Positions 17,906 through 27,074 of a stretch of DNA of 64,000 nt are shown here, piece by piece. The notes beneath the pieces are model-generated. The model saw only the letters and a list, made by a program, of their open reading frames with translations. It did not search any database and was not told the origin of the DNA. Source of the stretch: JBJXGV01 sp046160485 (lineage in GTDB: Bacteria; Orphanbacterota; Orphanbacteria; JBJXGV01); contig JBJXGV010000002.1 in the NCBI GenBank assembly GCA_046160485.1, positions 235,380 to 299,379 on the forward strand. Direction: 5' to 3'. The position numbers and the translations under genes were made by a program. Position 1 is the first letter of the stretch. Every line of letters begins with the position of its first letter.

Positions 17906-20895
17906 GCACGGCGCCGCTCGCCACCGACAGAGAGCCGTCCGCCGCGCCTGACGCCGGGCGCGTCCCGCGCGCCATCCTGATCCTGTTCTTCCTCTCCGGC
18001 GCGGCCGGCCTGATCTACCAGGTCGTCTGGACGCGCATGCTCACGCTTGTCTTTGGCGCGAGCGTACTCGCCATCAGCACCGTACTGACCGTGTTCATGG
18101 CCGGGCTCGCCGCGGGCAGCTACTATTTCGGCCGTCGCGCCGACCGGCCCGGCGCCGACCTGCTCAAGCTCTATGGCCGCCTCGAAATCGGCGTTGCTCT
18201 CTTCTGCGCCGCGACCCCCGCGCTCATCACTCTTGTTCGTCGTATCTACGCGGCGGCCGCGCCCTCGTTCGAAGGCGACTTCATGACGTTTTCTCTGATT
18301 CGATTCGCGCTCTGCGCGCTCGTGCTCGCGGTTCCGACGTTTTTGATGGGCGGCACGCTTCCGATTCTCGCGAAGTTCGTCGTGCGGCGATTCGACACCC
18401 TCGGCGAAGGCGTCGGCGTGCTCTACGCGGTGAACACCGCGGGCGCGGTCATCGGTAGTTTCGCGACGGGATACATCTTGATCGCGACGGTCGGCGTGCG
18501 CGCGACGATCGTGCTCGCGGTTCTCGTCAACATCGTCGTCGGGCTCGTTGCGCTCCGAATGTCGGCGCGCGGCTCGGTCCCCGCCCTGAACGGAGACCCC
18601 GACGAGGGCACCGACGAAGCGCGGCGCGCTGCGACCGCTGCGAGCGGTTCTTCTTCTGCGAGCGGCACTCCGTTCGCGGCCGCGCCGGCGAGTGCGCTAT
18701 TGCGAATGGGTGCGCTCGTACTCCTTCTCGTCTCCGGCATCTCGTCGCTCATCTACGAAGTCGCTTGGAGCCGCCTCCTCTCGCAAGTGCTCGGCAGTTC
18801 CGTCTACGCGTTCAGCGCGATGCTGACGACGTTCCTGACGGGAATCGCGCTCGGCAGCATGATCGTGACCCGCCGCGCGGACCGCACCAAGAATCCCATC
18901 GCGCTCCTGGCGCTTCTCGAAATCGGGATCGGCGTTTGTGCGTTCGTCGCGACGCCGCTCCTCGACCAGCTGCCGCTTCTTTTCGTGCGATTCGCCGGCG
19001 TGTTCGGAACGGGCTTCGTCCCCGCCGCCATCATCAACTTCCTCTTCGCGGCGCTCGTCATGATCGTGCCGACCCTCCTGATGGGTGCGACGCTGCCGGT
19101 CGCGGCGCGCATCTACGCGAAGGATCTGCGCCACGTCGGCTCCGCGATCGGCGTCGTCTACTCGTGGAATACCGTGGGCGCGATCATTGGCGCGTTCCTC
19201 GGCGGCTTCTGGGCGATCGCCTCGCTCGGAATGCAGAAGACGATTCTCTTCGCCGCCGCGCTCAACATCATCGCCGGTTCGCTCTACATACTGATCTCGC
19301 CGCGCACGCGGATCGTCACGCGCATCCTCGCTCCCGCGGTCGCGCTCGGCGGGCTGGTCCTCCTCGCGGTTTTCGGCGGTGACTGGGATCGTTATCTGCT
19401 CAACCTCGGCGCGTTCGACAGCCCGGGCTACTGGCAAGAGCAGTTCAAGAAGCAGGGGCTTAAGGAAGTGATCTACTCGTACGACATGCGCTATTACCAG
19501 GAGGGGCTCACGTCGAACGTCGCGGTGAGCCAGGAGGGGGAGAACCTCTTCCTTCAGATCAACGGGCGCACGGAGGCGTCGACGACCTCCGATATGCAGA
19601 ACCAACTTCTCGCGGCGCACATTCCGCTTCTGTTGCACGAGCGGCCGCGCAACACGTGTCTTATCGGGCTCGGCAGCGGTATCACGCTCGGGTCGATGCT
19701 GATCCATCCGGTCAGCCAAGTCGATTGCGTGGAGATCTCCGCCGAGGTCGTCGAGGCGGCCGGGTACTTCTCGGAGATTCACTACAACGCGCTCGCCGAT
19801 CCGCGCGTCCGAATCATTCAGGACGACGGGCGCAACGTTTTGCTCGCGAACGACCGCAAGTACGACGTCATCATCTCCGAGCCGTCGAAGCCGTGGATCA
19901 CCGGTGTTTCGAATCTCTTTACGCGCGAGTACTACAAGACGGTCGCATCGCGGCTAGAGCAGGGCGGGATCGTCTGTCAGTGGTGCCACTACTACAGCAT
20001 GAGCCCCGAGGATTTTAAGACGATCGTTCGCACGTTCTCGTCGGTGTTCCCGTACGTGCAGCTCTGGAACGTCGGCCGCGACGTTTTTCTGATCGGCACG
20101 AAGACCGCGCTCATGATCGACACCGATCTCATGCAGAAAAAACTCCTCGACCAGAAGGTTTCGTTCGACCTGGCGCGGGTCGGAATTCGCGACCCGTACG
20201 AACTGACGCGGCTCTTCATGCTCGGCGACACCGATCTGCGCGAGTACGTCGGCGCGGGTGCGATCAACACCGACGACCGCCCCGTGATCGAGTTCTCCGC
20301 GCCGAAGAATCTCTCGGTCTACAAGCAGGAGGAGATCTACTCGAGCATGCTCCTCTTCAGGCCGCGCTTCGTCGCGTACCCGCTCACGCGGCAGATCACC
20401 GAGCTGGCGAACGCCCGCGGCTACGCGTTTCCGCTCGCGAGCCTTCAGTATCTGACGCCCGCGACGAAGCTGACGCCGCGCGTCGCTGGGATGGTGCGCA
20501 CGACGCTGCCCGAGCCCGATCCCGCGACCGGCGCCGCGGTGGTTTCATACCGGCGCGAGGCGTTCTTCGAGACGGACGACGGCGGCGCGCTCGCGTTCGC
20601 CGCGATCGAGCGCGTGGAGACCTCCGAGGGCGCGCTCGATTCGACGCTCGTCAAGGTTCCCGGCGTGCCGGTCGAGTACGGCGATCACGTCGTACGCGAG
20701 CACAAGGCCCGATGGGTGATCACGCACGGGCCCGATCCCGAGGAACTGCTCGTCGCGATGACGTGGCATTGCATGCAGAGCCGCGCGCAGTTTCTTGTGA
20801 CGCGCAAGTATCGCGGCTCGGCGAACACAGCCCGGATCCTCGACGAAGTGAAGGTCTCCGCCTACTGCCTCCACGGGAGAATCGACCCCTCTTAG
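17902..20895 (+). CDS. Fused membrane transporter-like/spermidine synthase-like protein
   Basis: This 997-residue protein has two repeated polytopic halves. The first begins 'LFFLSGAAGLIYQVVWTRML' and the second 'SGISSLIYEVAWSRLL' near residue 275, giving about a dozen membrane helices. A C-terminal spermidine-synthase-like Rossmann methyltransferase fold follows, with SAM/dcSAM loop 'LIGLGSGITLGSML', acidic 'VDCVEISAEVV', 'VRIIQDDGRN' and 'SEPSKPWITGVSNLFTREYY'. Such MFS-like/spermidine synthase fusions are widespread, but their reaction is mostly unproven. The last about 150 residues are an extra domain beyond the synthase fold. It is coupled to ybeY by a 4 nt overlap, and its stop codon overlaps the stop of terC from the opposite strand. 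Confidence 0.88.
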   Translation: MSTAPLATDREPSAAPDAGRVPRAILILFFLSGAAGLIYQVVWTRMLTLVFGASVLAISTVLTVFMAGLAAGSYYFGRRADRPGADLLKLYGRLEIGVALFCAATPALITLVRRIYAAAAPSFEGDFMTFSLIRFALCALVLAVPTFLMGGTLPILAKFVVRRFDTLGEGVGVLYAVNTAGAVIGSFATGYILIATVGVRATIVLAVLVNIVVGLVALRMSARGSVPALNGDPDEGTDEARRAATAASGSSSASGTPFAAAPASALLRMGALVLLLVSGISSLIYEVAWSRLLSQVLGSSVYAFSAMLTTFLTGIALGSMIVTRRADRTKNPIALLALLEIGIGVCAFVATPLLDQLPLLFVRFAGVFGTGFVPAAIINFLFAALVMIVPTLLMGATLPVAARIYAKDLRHVGSAIGVVYSWNTVGAIIGAFLGGFWAIASLGMQKTILFAAALNIIAGSLYILISPRTRIVTRILAPAVALGGLVLLAVFGGDWDRYLLNLGAFDSPGYWQEQFKKQGLKEVIYSYDMRYYQEGLTSNVAVSQEGENLFLQINGRTEASTTSDMQNQLLAAHIPLLLHERPRNTCLIGLGSGITLGSMLIHPVSQVDCVEISAEVVEAAGYFSEIHYNALADPRVRIIQDDGRNVLLANDRKYDVIISEPSKPWITGVSNLFTREYYKTVASRLEQGGIVCQWCHYYSMSPEDFKTIVRTFSSVFPYVQLWNVGRDVFLIGTKTALMIDTDLMQKKLLDQKVSFDLARVGIRDPYELTRLFMLGDTDLREYVGAGAINTDDRPVIEFSAPKNLSVYKQEEIYSSMLLFRPRFVAYPLTRQITELANARGYAFPLASLQYLTPATKLTPRVAGMVRTTLPEPDPATGAAVVSYRREAFFETDDGGALAFAAIERVETSEGALDSTLVKVPGVPVEYGDHVVREHKARWVITHGPDPEELLVAMTWHCMQSRAQFLVTRKYRGSANTARILDEVKVSAYCLHGRIDPS

Positions 20896-21986
20896 TGCGG
20901 TGCCGCCGGCGCCGCCGTGCGTGCGCTCTCTGCGTCATCGCGGCGCGACGCCACGATCGAAGCGATGACTCCCGCGCCGAGGATTCCGAGAACACCCGCC
21001 AGGACATAGAAGTTGAAGCCCGGGCCGAGCGCTTCCTTTAGCGGTTTCGCTGCGATCATCTTCACGCCCACGAGCGCGAGCACGATCGCCAGCGACGCCT
21101 TCAGGTAGCGGAAACGGTCGAGCATCCCGGCGAGCGCGAAATAGAGGGACCTGAGTCCGAGAATCGCGAAGACGTTGCTCGTGAAAACAATGAACGGATC
21201 TCCGGTGATGGCGAAAATCGCTGGGATCGAGTCGACGGCAAAGATGAGGTCGGTTGTTTCGACAAGGATCAGCGCCAACGCGAGCGGCGTGAGCATGAGT
21301 GCGCCGGGTCTTGCGGCTTCGACCGCCGGGTCGGATTCCGCCGCGGAGTCCGGCGTCGCGGGCTCCCGGGAGGCGCTGCTCCCCGCGCGCACGACAAAGT
21401 GCTCGCCGTGGAAGCGGCTCGTTACCGGAATGAAGCGCCGCGTCCATCGAACGATCGCGCTCTGGCTCGGATCGCCGTGGCCGCTCTTCATCAGGAGCAT
21501 TTTCACGCCGGTGACGATGAGGAACGCTCCGAAGACGTAGAGAATCCAGTGAAACTTCGCGATGAGCGCCGCACCGGCGGCGATCATGACGCCGCGCATG
21601 ATGAGCGCGCCGATGATCCCCCAAAAGAGCACGCGGTGCTGGTACCTCGCGGGCACGGCGAACGCGGCGAAGACCATCGCGATCACGAAGACGTTATCGA
21701 TGCTGAGTGATTTCTCGACGACGTAGCCGGTGATGTACTTCACGAGCGCGGTGGATCCGTCGAGCACGGAACCGTCGATCGGGTCGACCGTGCCGCCGAG
21801 ACCTTGCCACCCGTTCGAGTACGCGAAATAAATGAAGACCGAGAACGCGAGCCCGAGCGCGATCCACACACCGGACCATGTCAGGGCCTCGCGCACTCCG
21901 ACTGCATGCGACTTTCGGTGGAACACGCCTAGGTCGAGCGCCAGGAAGGCCAGAATCATCGCGACGAAGCCGATCCAAATGAGCAT
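20892..21986 (-). CDS. TerC family integral membrane protein
   Basis: This 364-residue polytopic protein has the TerC signatures 'SLSIDNVFVIAMVF' and 'LILVETTDLIFAVDSIPAIFAIT', where the acidic residues within helices are conserved and implicated in metal-ion (Mn) export or metallation of exported proteins. The start is ATG 21986, with AGGGGGA 4 nt upstream; a TTG directly before it is less likely. A loop at about 205-225 is Ser/Ala/Glu-rich and variable. Its stop overlaps that of the convergent synthase-like gene by 4 nt. Confidence 0.92.
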   Translation of the reverse strand: MLIWIGFVAMILAFLALDLGVFHRKSHAVGVREALTWSGVWIALGLAFSVFIYFAYSNGWQGLGGTVDPIDGSVLDGSTALVKYITGYVVEKSLSIDNVFVIAMVFAAFAVPARYQHRVLFWGIIGALIMRGVMIAAGAALIAKFHWILYVFGAFLIVTGVKMLLMKSGHGDPSQSAIVRWTRRFIPVTSRFHGEHFVVRAGSSASREPATPDSAAESDPAVEAARPGALMLTPLALALILVETTDLIFAVDSIPAIFAITGDPFIVFTSNVFAILGLRSLYFALAGMLDRFRYLKASLAIVLALVGVKMIAAKPLKEALGPGFNFYVLAGVLGILGAGVIASIVASRRDDAESARTAAPAAPH

Positions 21987-22157
21987 CAAGTCCCCCTACA
22001 GAGTCCGGTGGCGCAAGAGTGCGCCGTCACCGCCGTGTTTCATACGTTGCGCGCTCCGCGCGATGGCCTCGACTGAGGTTTCTAAGTAGCGCATCTAAAT
22101 CCAGCCCTCTGCTTCGGTCGAATCGAGCTTCGTCGCCGGTCGTGTAATTCTTTCGGT

Positions 22158-22439
22158 TTAGTCGAACAGGTCGCCAAGCGACCCGAGGAATCCGCCCCGC
22201 CGCCTTCCGCCGCGGTCGCTTCCCATGCGGTCGTCGTCGTCATCGTCGTCGTCGTCGTCGCGGCGGCCCCGCTGGGACTGACGATTCGCTCCGTACTCGT
22301 CAACGCCCGACCTGGCGATCAGTTTTTCGAGCTCGCCGCGGTCGAGCCAGATGCCGCGGCATTCGTGGCACGCGTCGATGACGACACCGTCGCGGGTTTT
22401 CTCGTCGAGCACTGTTGTTTCGCATCGTGGGCATTTCAT
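22158..22439 (-). CDS. Zinc ribbon (zf-TFIIB-like) protein with poly-Asp tract
   Basis: This 93-residue protein has an N-terminal zinc ribbon of the zf-TFIIB type: 'MKCPRCETTVLDE' and 'IDACHECRGIWLDRGELEKL' give four cysteines and the family's WLDxGE motif. The second half is disordered, with ten consecutive Asp residues encoded by a near-perfect TCG repeat (22231-22260 on the plus strand), then an Arg/Gly stretch and a hydrophobic end 'GFLGSLGDLFD'. Function of the family is unknown. It reads towards terC but is 171 nt away. Confidence 0.82.
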   Translation of the reverse strand: MKCPRCETTVLDEKTRDGVVIDACHECRGIWLDRGELEKLIARSGVDEYGANRQSQRGRRDDDDDDDDDDRMGSDRGGRRRGGFLGSLGDLFD

Positions 22440-22633
22440 TCTTGAGATCCTCTCTCCGCGCGCTGGGGCGCGGTGGTCGTGAACGACTCATTGCGTTTTC
22501 TCGTCCGCCCGAGCGCCCGGTCGTGTATCGCAAGCGCCCTCGGAACGCGTCATGAATAACCCAACGATCCGCATGTAGACCATTCGATTGATTCTCTGCT
22601 ACCGTGCGAGAAAACCGACATAGGAGACCCGCC

Positions 22634-23533
22634 GTGGAATGGCTGAATTATCATCACCTGCTCTACTTCTGGGTGGTCGCGCGCGAGGGGAGCATCGTGC
22701 GGGCGGCGAAGGTGCTGCACTTGTCGCATCCGACGATCAGTGCGCAGATCCGCGCGCTCGAGGGCTCTCTCGGCGAGCCCCTATTCCGGCGCGTTGGGCG
22801 GCGCCTCGTCCTCACCGACGTCGGCCGCGTCGTGCTCCGGTACGCCGACGAAATCTTCGCGACAGGGCGGGAGCTACTCGACACCGTTCGAGGCCGCCCG
22901 TCGGGCAGGCCGATGCGCCTCGTCGTCGGCGTTTCCAACGTGCTTCCCAAACTCGTCGTGCGCCGATTGCTCGAACCGATCCGCGGTCTCGACGTTCCGG
23001 TGCGGCTCGTCGTGCGCGACGACAAACCCGAGCGCCTCTTCGCGGACCTGTCGCAGCACATGCTCGACGTGGTTCTCTCCGACGCGCCGATCGGGTCAGC
23101 CTCCGCCGTCCGCGCGCACAGTCACCTCTTGGGGGACTGTGGCGTCGCGTTCTTCGCGGGCCGTCGAGTCGCGGCACGCATGCGCCGCCGCTTCCCGGGA
23201 TCGCTGGACGGCGCGCCGGTGCTTCTTGCGACGGAGGGTTCGACGCTGCGCCGCTCGATCGATACGTGGTTCGAGAAAGAGGGAATCCGGCCGGTCGTTG
23301 TCGCGGAGTTCGATGACAGCGCGCTGCTTAAATCGTTCGCGGAAGGCGGTTGGGGCGCTTTTCCGGCCCCGACGGTCGTGACTCCGGTCTTGCGCCGGCA
23401 GTACGGCGTTCTGCCCATGGGAGTGATCCCAGACCTTCGCGAACGGTTCTACGCCATCACGGTGGAACGGCGCATCAAGAATCCCGCGGTCGCGGTGATA
23501 TGCGAGAAGGCGCGCACGGATTTGTTCCCGTAA
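22634..23533 (+). CDS. nhaR: LysR-family transcriptional regulator, NhaR type
   Basis: This 299-residue regulator starts at GTG 22634, with TAGGAGA at 22621-22627. The N-terminus 'EWLNYHHLLYFWVVAREGS' followed by 'HPTISAQIRALEGSLGEPLF' is diagnostic of the NhaR branch of LysR regulators, which respond to Na+ and pH and usually control antiporter genes. The effector domain runs from about 90 to the end. No nhaA-like antiporter is encoded nearby, so its target here is unclear. It stands alone between the zinc ribbon gene and corC. Confidence 0.9.
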   Translation: MEWLNYHHLLYFWVVAREGSIVRAAKVLHLSHPTISAQIRALEGSLGEPLFRRVGRRLVLTDVGRVVLRYADEIFATGRELLDTVRGRPSGRPMRLVVGVSNVLPKLVVRRLLEPIRGLDVPVRLVVRDDKPERLFADLSQHMLDVVLSDAPIGSASAVRAHSHLLGDCGVAFFAGRRVAARMRRRFPGSLDGAPVLLATEGSTLRRSIDTWFEKEGIRPVVVAEFDDSALLKSFAEGGWGAFPAPTVVTPVLRRQYGVLPMGVIPDLRERFYAITVERRIKNPAVAVICEKARTDLFP

Positions 23534-23621
23534 GCGCGCGGTGTCGCGACGAACGGCGTGTCGTGTCGCCGCGACGGTGGCCGAGAACGCCGCGCGGTGA
23601 TACCCTGCGCGTCACACCCGT

Positions 23622-24938
23622 ATGACCTCTCTCTCCGCCACACTTGCGCTTCTTGCGCTTCTGACGCTTCTTTCGGCCGTGCTTGCGGCATGCGAAACGG
23701 CGTACCTCACGCTGCCGCGCGAAACGCTCGAGGCACTTCTCGAATCGCGGCGCCGCGGCGCCTCCGCCGTCCGGGCGCTCATGGCGGAGCCGCGCCGGCT
23801 CATCGTGTCGATTCGTGTCGGCGTGCTCTTCCTGCGCTTGGCCGTCGCCTCGCTCGCTGGGTATGCGGCGTACGCCGTCGCCGTGGCGCAGAACATCCCG
23901 CCGCCGCGCGCGCTCGCGATCGAACTCGTGGCCGTCGGGGCGCTCCTCTTGATCTTCGGCGAAATGCTCCCGCGCACGCTCGTCTTGCAGCGGCGCGAGG
24001 GGTGGGTCGCCGCGAGCGCGCCGTTCTTGCGCGTCTACTGCGTGCTGATGTCGCCGATCGCGATGCCGCTCATTCGATTCCTCCACGGCATCGCGCGGCT
24101 CTTCGGACGCGAGGAACGCATCCCGTACCTCACCGCCGAGCAGCTCATCGCGGTCGTCGAGGGAGGCGAGGAGGGGCACGGCGAGCTCGAGGAAGAAGAA
24201 CGCGAGATGATTCAGTCGATTTTCGAGTTCGGGGACACGACGGTGCGCGAGGTGATGGTGCCGCGCATCGACATGGTCGCCGTTTCGGCGTCGCAGCATC
24301 TCGACGAGGTGCTCATGCTTGTCTCCGAGAAAGGGAAATCGCGCATTCCGGTCTATGACGAGACGGTCGATCAAATCATCGGCCTCCTCTACGTGAAGGA
24401 CCTGCTGCGCTTCGTGCAGCGCACCGACCGCGATGGAATCGATCTGCGCGCGCTCGTGCGCAAACCGTACTACGTGCCCGAGACGAAGAAGATCGACGAC
24501 CTCCTGCGCGAATTTCAGCGCGAGAAGATTCACATGGCGATCGTGGTCGACGAGTACGGCGGCACGGCGGGGATCGTCACGCTCGAAGATCTGATCGAGG
24601 AAATCGTCGGCGAGATTCACGACGAACACGATCGCGAGGAGAGGCTGTTCGTGCCGCTCGCGGCGGGCGGAGCGCGCGTCGACGCGAAGATCGACATCGA
24701 CGATCTGAACGAGCGGATCGGTGCGAGCCTTCCCGCGGAGGACTACGACACGCTCGCCGGATATCTCTTCCACCTGATCGGAAGCGTCCCGAAGGGCGGC
24801 GAAACGGTCGACGACGGGAAGTTCCGCTACACGCTCGAGAAGGTCGTCGGGCAGCGGATCCGCATGGTGCGAATGGAGCGGATCGTGCCGGACGAGGACG
24901 CGGAGCGCGCGACGCTCGCGCGCGAGGAGCAGCGGTGA
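23622..24938 (+). CDS. CNNM/CorC-type transporter with CBS domains (hemolysin family)
   Basis: This 438-residue protein has an N-terminal CNNM (DUF21) membrane domain (about 1-170, starting 'LLTLLSAVLAACETAYLTL' and containing 'LIFGEMLPRTL'). A CBS pair follows (about 205-325, 'VREVMVPRIDMVAV', 'HMAIVVDEYGGTAGIVTLED') and then a C-terminal CorC/HlyC domain ('LPAEDYDTLAGYLFHLIGSVP'). CNNM proteins transport or regulate Mg2+/Co2+. The stop overlaps the GTG of mgtE in GTGA, making a two-gene magnesium unit. It occupies the corC slot of the classical phoH-ybeY-corC cluster. No clear Shine-Dalgarno precedes ATG 23622. Confidence 0.92.
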   Translation: MTSLSATLALLALLTLLSAVLAACETAYLTLPRETLEALLESRRRGASAVRALMAEPRRLIVSIRVGVLFLRLAVASLAGYAAYAVAVAQNIPPPRALAIELVAVGALLLIFGEMLPRTLVLQRREGWVAASAPFLRVYCVLMSPIAMPLIRFLHGIARLFGREERIPYLTAEQLIAVVEGGEEGHGELEEEEREMIQSIFEFGDTTVREVMVPRIDMVAVSASQHLDEVLMLVSEKGKSRIPVYDETVDQIIGLLYVKDLLRFVQRTDRDGIDLRALVRKPYYVPETKKIDDLLREFQREKIHMAIVVDEYGGTAGIVTLEDLIEEIVGEIHDEHDREERLFVPLAAGGARVDAKIDIDDLNERIGASLPAEDYDTLAGYLFHLIGSVPKGGETVDDGKFRYTLEKVVGQRIRMVRMERIVPDEDAERATLAREEQR

Positions 24939-26305
24939 CGGACGGCGGGACACCTCTCTCGCCGCGCGAGTTGCTCGATGGAATCCGAGAGGCGATCACC
25001 GCGCGAGACGACACGGCCCTGCGCGAACTCCTCGCCGATCTGCATCCCGCGGATGTCGCCGAGCTGATCGCGAACCTCGAGGTCGACGAACGCGCGTACG
25101 CGTTCAGCATTCTGCGGCGGCGCGCGCCGGCCGTTCTCTCCGAGGTCGACGAGGAGATTCAGGGCGAGCTGCTCGATATTCTCGACGACGCGGAGGTCGG
25201 CCGACTCGTAAAGCAGCTTCCATCGGACGAAGCCGTCGACGTGCTCGGCGTGCTTCCCGAGGAGCGCGTTCTCCAGATTCTGCGCCACGTCGGCGAGCCC
25301 GAGGCGCGCGGCATTCGGAAGCTCCTCAAGTTCGCCGAAGACACCGCCGGCGGAATCATGGCCGCCGAAGTCGTGGCGGTGCGCGACGACGCGACCGCGG
25401 CCGATGCGATCGAACTCTTGCGCGAACACGCGGACGAACTCGAGGAACACCAGCGCGTCTACGTCATCGACGCGGACGGGCGTCTCGCAGGGACGCTCTC
25501 GCTCGGGCGACTTCTGCTTGCGCGTCCCGCCACGCCGATCTCCGAGATCGTCGAGCGCGAGGTGATTTCCGTGCCGACGCAGATGGACCAGGAAGAGGTC
25601 GCGTCGATCGTGCGCAAGTACGACCTCGTTGCGGTCCCGGTCGTCGATGCGGATGGACGCCTCGTCGGAAGCATCTCGATCGACGACGTCGTCGACGTCA
25701 TCCAAGAGGAGGCGAGCGAGGACGTCGCGCGCATGGCGGGAACGACGGACGAGGAGATCGGCGAGGAGTCGGTGCTGCGCGTCTCGACGATTCGTCTTCC
25801 GTGGCTGATCGCGGGGCTTGCGGGCGAGTGCGTCGCCGCGCTCTTGTTGTCGCGCTACGAGGATTCGCTTCACGCGGTGCTCGCGCTCGCGTTTTTCATT
25901 CCCGTGATCACCGCGATGGGAGGCAACGTCGGGATGCAGTCGTCCGCGGTGGTTGTGCGCGCGCTTGCGCTCGGCGAGTGGAATCTCGTCGATACCCGGC
26001 GCCAAATCCTCCGCGCCATCGCCGTTGCGGCGATCAACGGTTTCGTCTGCGGCGGGCTTCTCGCGCTCGTCGCGGCGCTCTGGCAGGGCGACCCGCGGCT
26101 CGGCGTCGTCGTCGGCGTCTCTCTCTTCGCGGGAATGATCGTCGCCGGGCTGACCGGAACGTTCTATCCGCTTCTCTTGAAGCAGCTGCGTGTCGACCCG
26201 GCGATCGCATCGGGCCCGTTCGTGACGGTCTCGAACGATGTCCTCAATCTCCTGATCTATTTCAGTGTCGCGAGCCTGTCGCTCTCGTGGCTCTTGGCGA
26301 AATGA
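24935..26305 (+). CDS. mgtE: Magnesium transporter MgtE
   Basis: This 456-residue protein has an MgtE N-domain (about 10-115, with 'LADLHPADVAELIANL' and 'LPSDEAVDVLGVLPEE'). Two CBS domains follow (about 130-250, 'VYVIDADGRLAGTLSL' and 'VPVVDADGRLVGSISIDDVVD'). A C-terminal five-helix channel domain holds 'FIPVITAMGGNVGMQSS', the conserved pore segment. The GTG start overlaps the previous stop by 4 nt. CBS domains of MgtE gate the channel by cytosolic Mg2+. Confidence 0.96.
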   Translation: MTDGGTPLSPRELLDGIREAITARDDTALRELLADLHPADVAELIANLEVDERAYAFSILRRRAPAVLSEVDEEIQGELLDILDDAEVGRLVKQLPSDEAVDVLGVLPEERVLQILRHVGEPEARGIRKLLKFAEDTAGGIMAAEVVAVRDDATAADAIELLREHADELEEHQRVYVIDADGRLAGTLSLGRLLLARPATPISEIVEREVISVPTQMDQEEVASIVRKYDLVAVPVVDADGRLVGSISIDDVVDVIQEEASEDVARMAGTTDEEIGEESVLRVSTIRLPWLIAGLAGECVAALLLSRYEDSLHAVLALAFFIPVITAMGGNVGMQSSAVVVRALALGEWNLVDTRRQILRAIAVAAINGFVCGGLLALVAALWQGDPRLGVVVGVSLFAGMIVAGLTGTFYPLLLKQLRVDPAIASGPFVTVSNDVLNLLIYFSVASLSLSWLLAK

Positions 26306-26321
26306 CGGCGGGCGGGCGCGC

Positions 26322-27074
26322 ATGTCGATCGAAAAGTCGGAAGCGATCGTCCTGCGCACTTGGAAGTACGGCGACAGCTCCCGCATCGTCTCGCTCTACT
26401 CGCGGCGCTTCGGAAAACTGCGGCTGATCGCGAAGGGCGCGCGCTCGAAGAAGCCGCGATTCGGCGCGAGCCTCGAGCCTTTCACCGAGACGCTCATCGT
26501 CTTCTACAAGAAGCAGGAGCGCGAGTTGCAACTGCTTTCGTCGAGTGATAGCATCGCCAACTTCGTGCGCTTGCGAGAGCGTCCGGTTCATCTCGGTCTG
26601 GCGTGCGCGATGGTGGAGTCGGTCGACCGGCTCACGCCGCTCGAGCAGGAAGACGCCGGGCTCTATGCGCTCTTGCGCTCGGCGCTCGTCGCGATCGAGG
26701 CAACCGATTCGGAAGCGGACGCGGAGTCGGCGTTCTGGCGCGCGCAGAAGGCGCTTCTGGTTCATCTCGGCTATCGCTGGGAACTCGAGGCGTGTGTGTC
26801 ATGCGGCGCGGCGATCTCCGGCGCGAAGGTCGCGATCGACCCGATCGAAGGTGCGCTCTGCGGTTCGTGCGCGCGTTCGCGGCGCGACGCGCTCACGATC
26901 GGCGGGCCGACGCGCGCCGTGTTGATCGCCGGGCTTCCCGGCGTGCTCGCGGGCGGCGAACTTCACGAAACCCGCCGCCTCTTTTCGCTCTTCTACGAGC
27001 GCTGCGGCCTCGGTCGAGGCCCGCTTCGCGCGCTCGCTTATCTTGCCGTGCTCGGCCCGGAGGATGTGACGTGA
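26322..27074 (+). CDS. recO: DNA repair protein RecO
   Basis: This 250-residue RecO has an N-terminal OB fold ('SEAIVLRTWKYGDSSRIVSLYSRRFGK' in shorter form 'IVLRTWKYGDSSRIVSLYS'), a helical middle and a C4 zinc finger (CVSC near 167-170 and CGSC near 191-194). RecO loads RecA with RecFR and anneals SSB-coated DNA. The ATG at 26322 gives the family-typical N-terminus. The stop overlaps the GTG of glyQ by 4 nt, and it follows mgtE by 16 nt. Confidence 0.94.
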   Translation: MSIEKSEAIVLRTWKYGDSSRIVSLYSRRFGKLRLIAKGARSKKPRFGASLEPFTETLIVFYKKQERELQLLSSSDSIANFVRLRERPVHLGLACAMVESVDRLTPLEQEDAGLYALLRSALVAIEATDSEADAESAFWRAQKALLVHLGYRWELEACVSCGAAISGAKVAIDPIEGALCGSCARSRRDALTIGGPTRAVLIAGLPGVLAGGELHETRRLFSLFYERCGLGRGPLRALAYLAVLGPEDVT

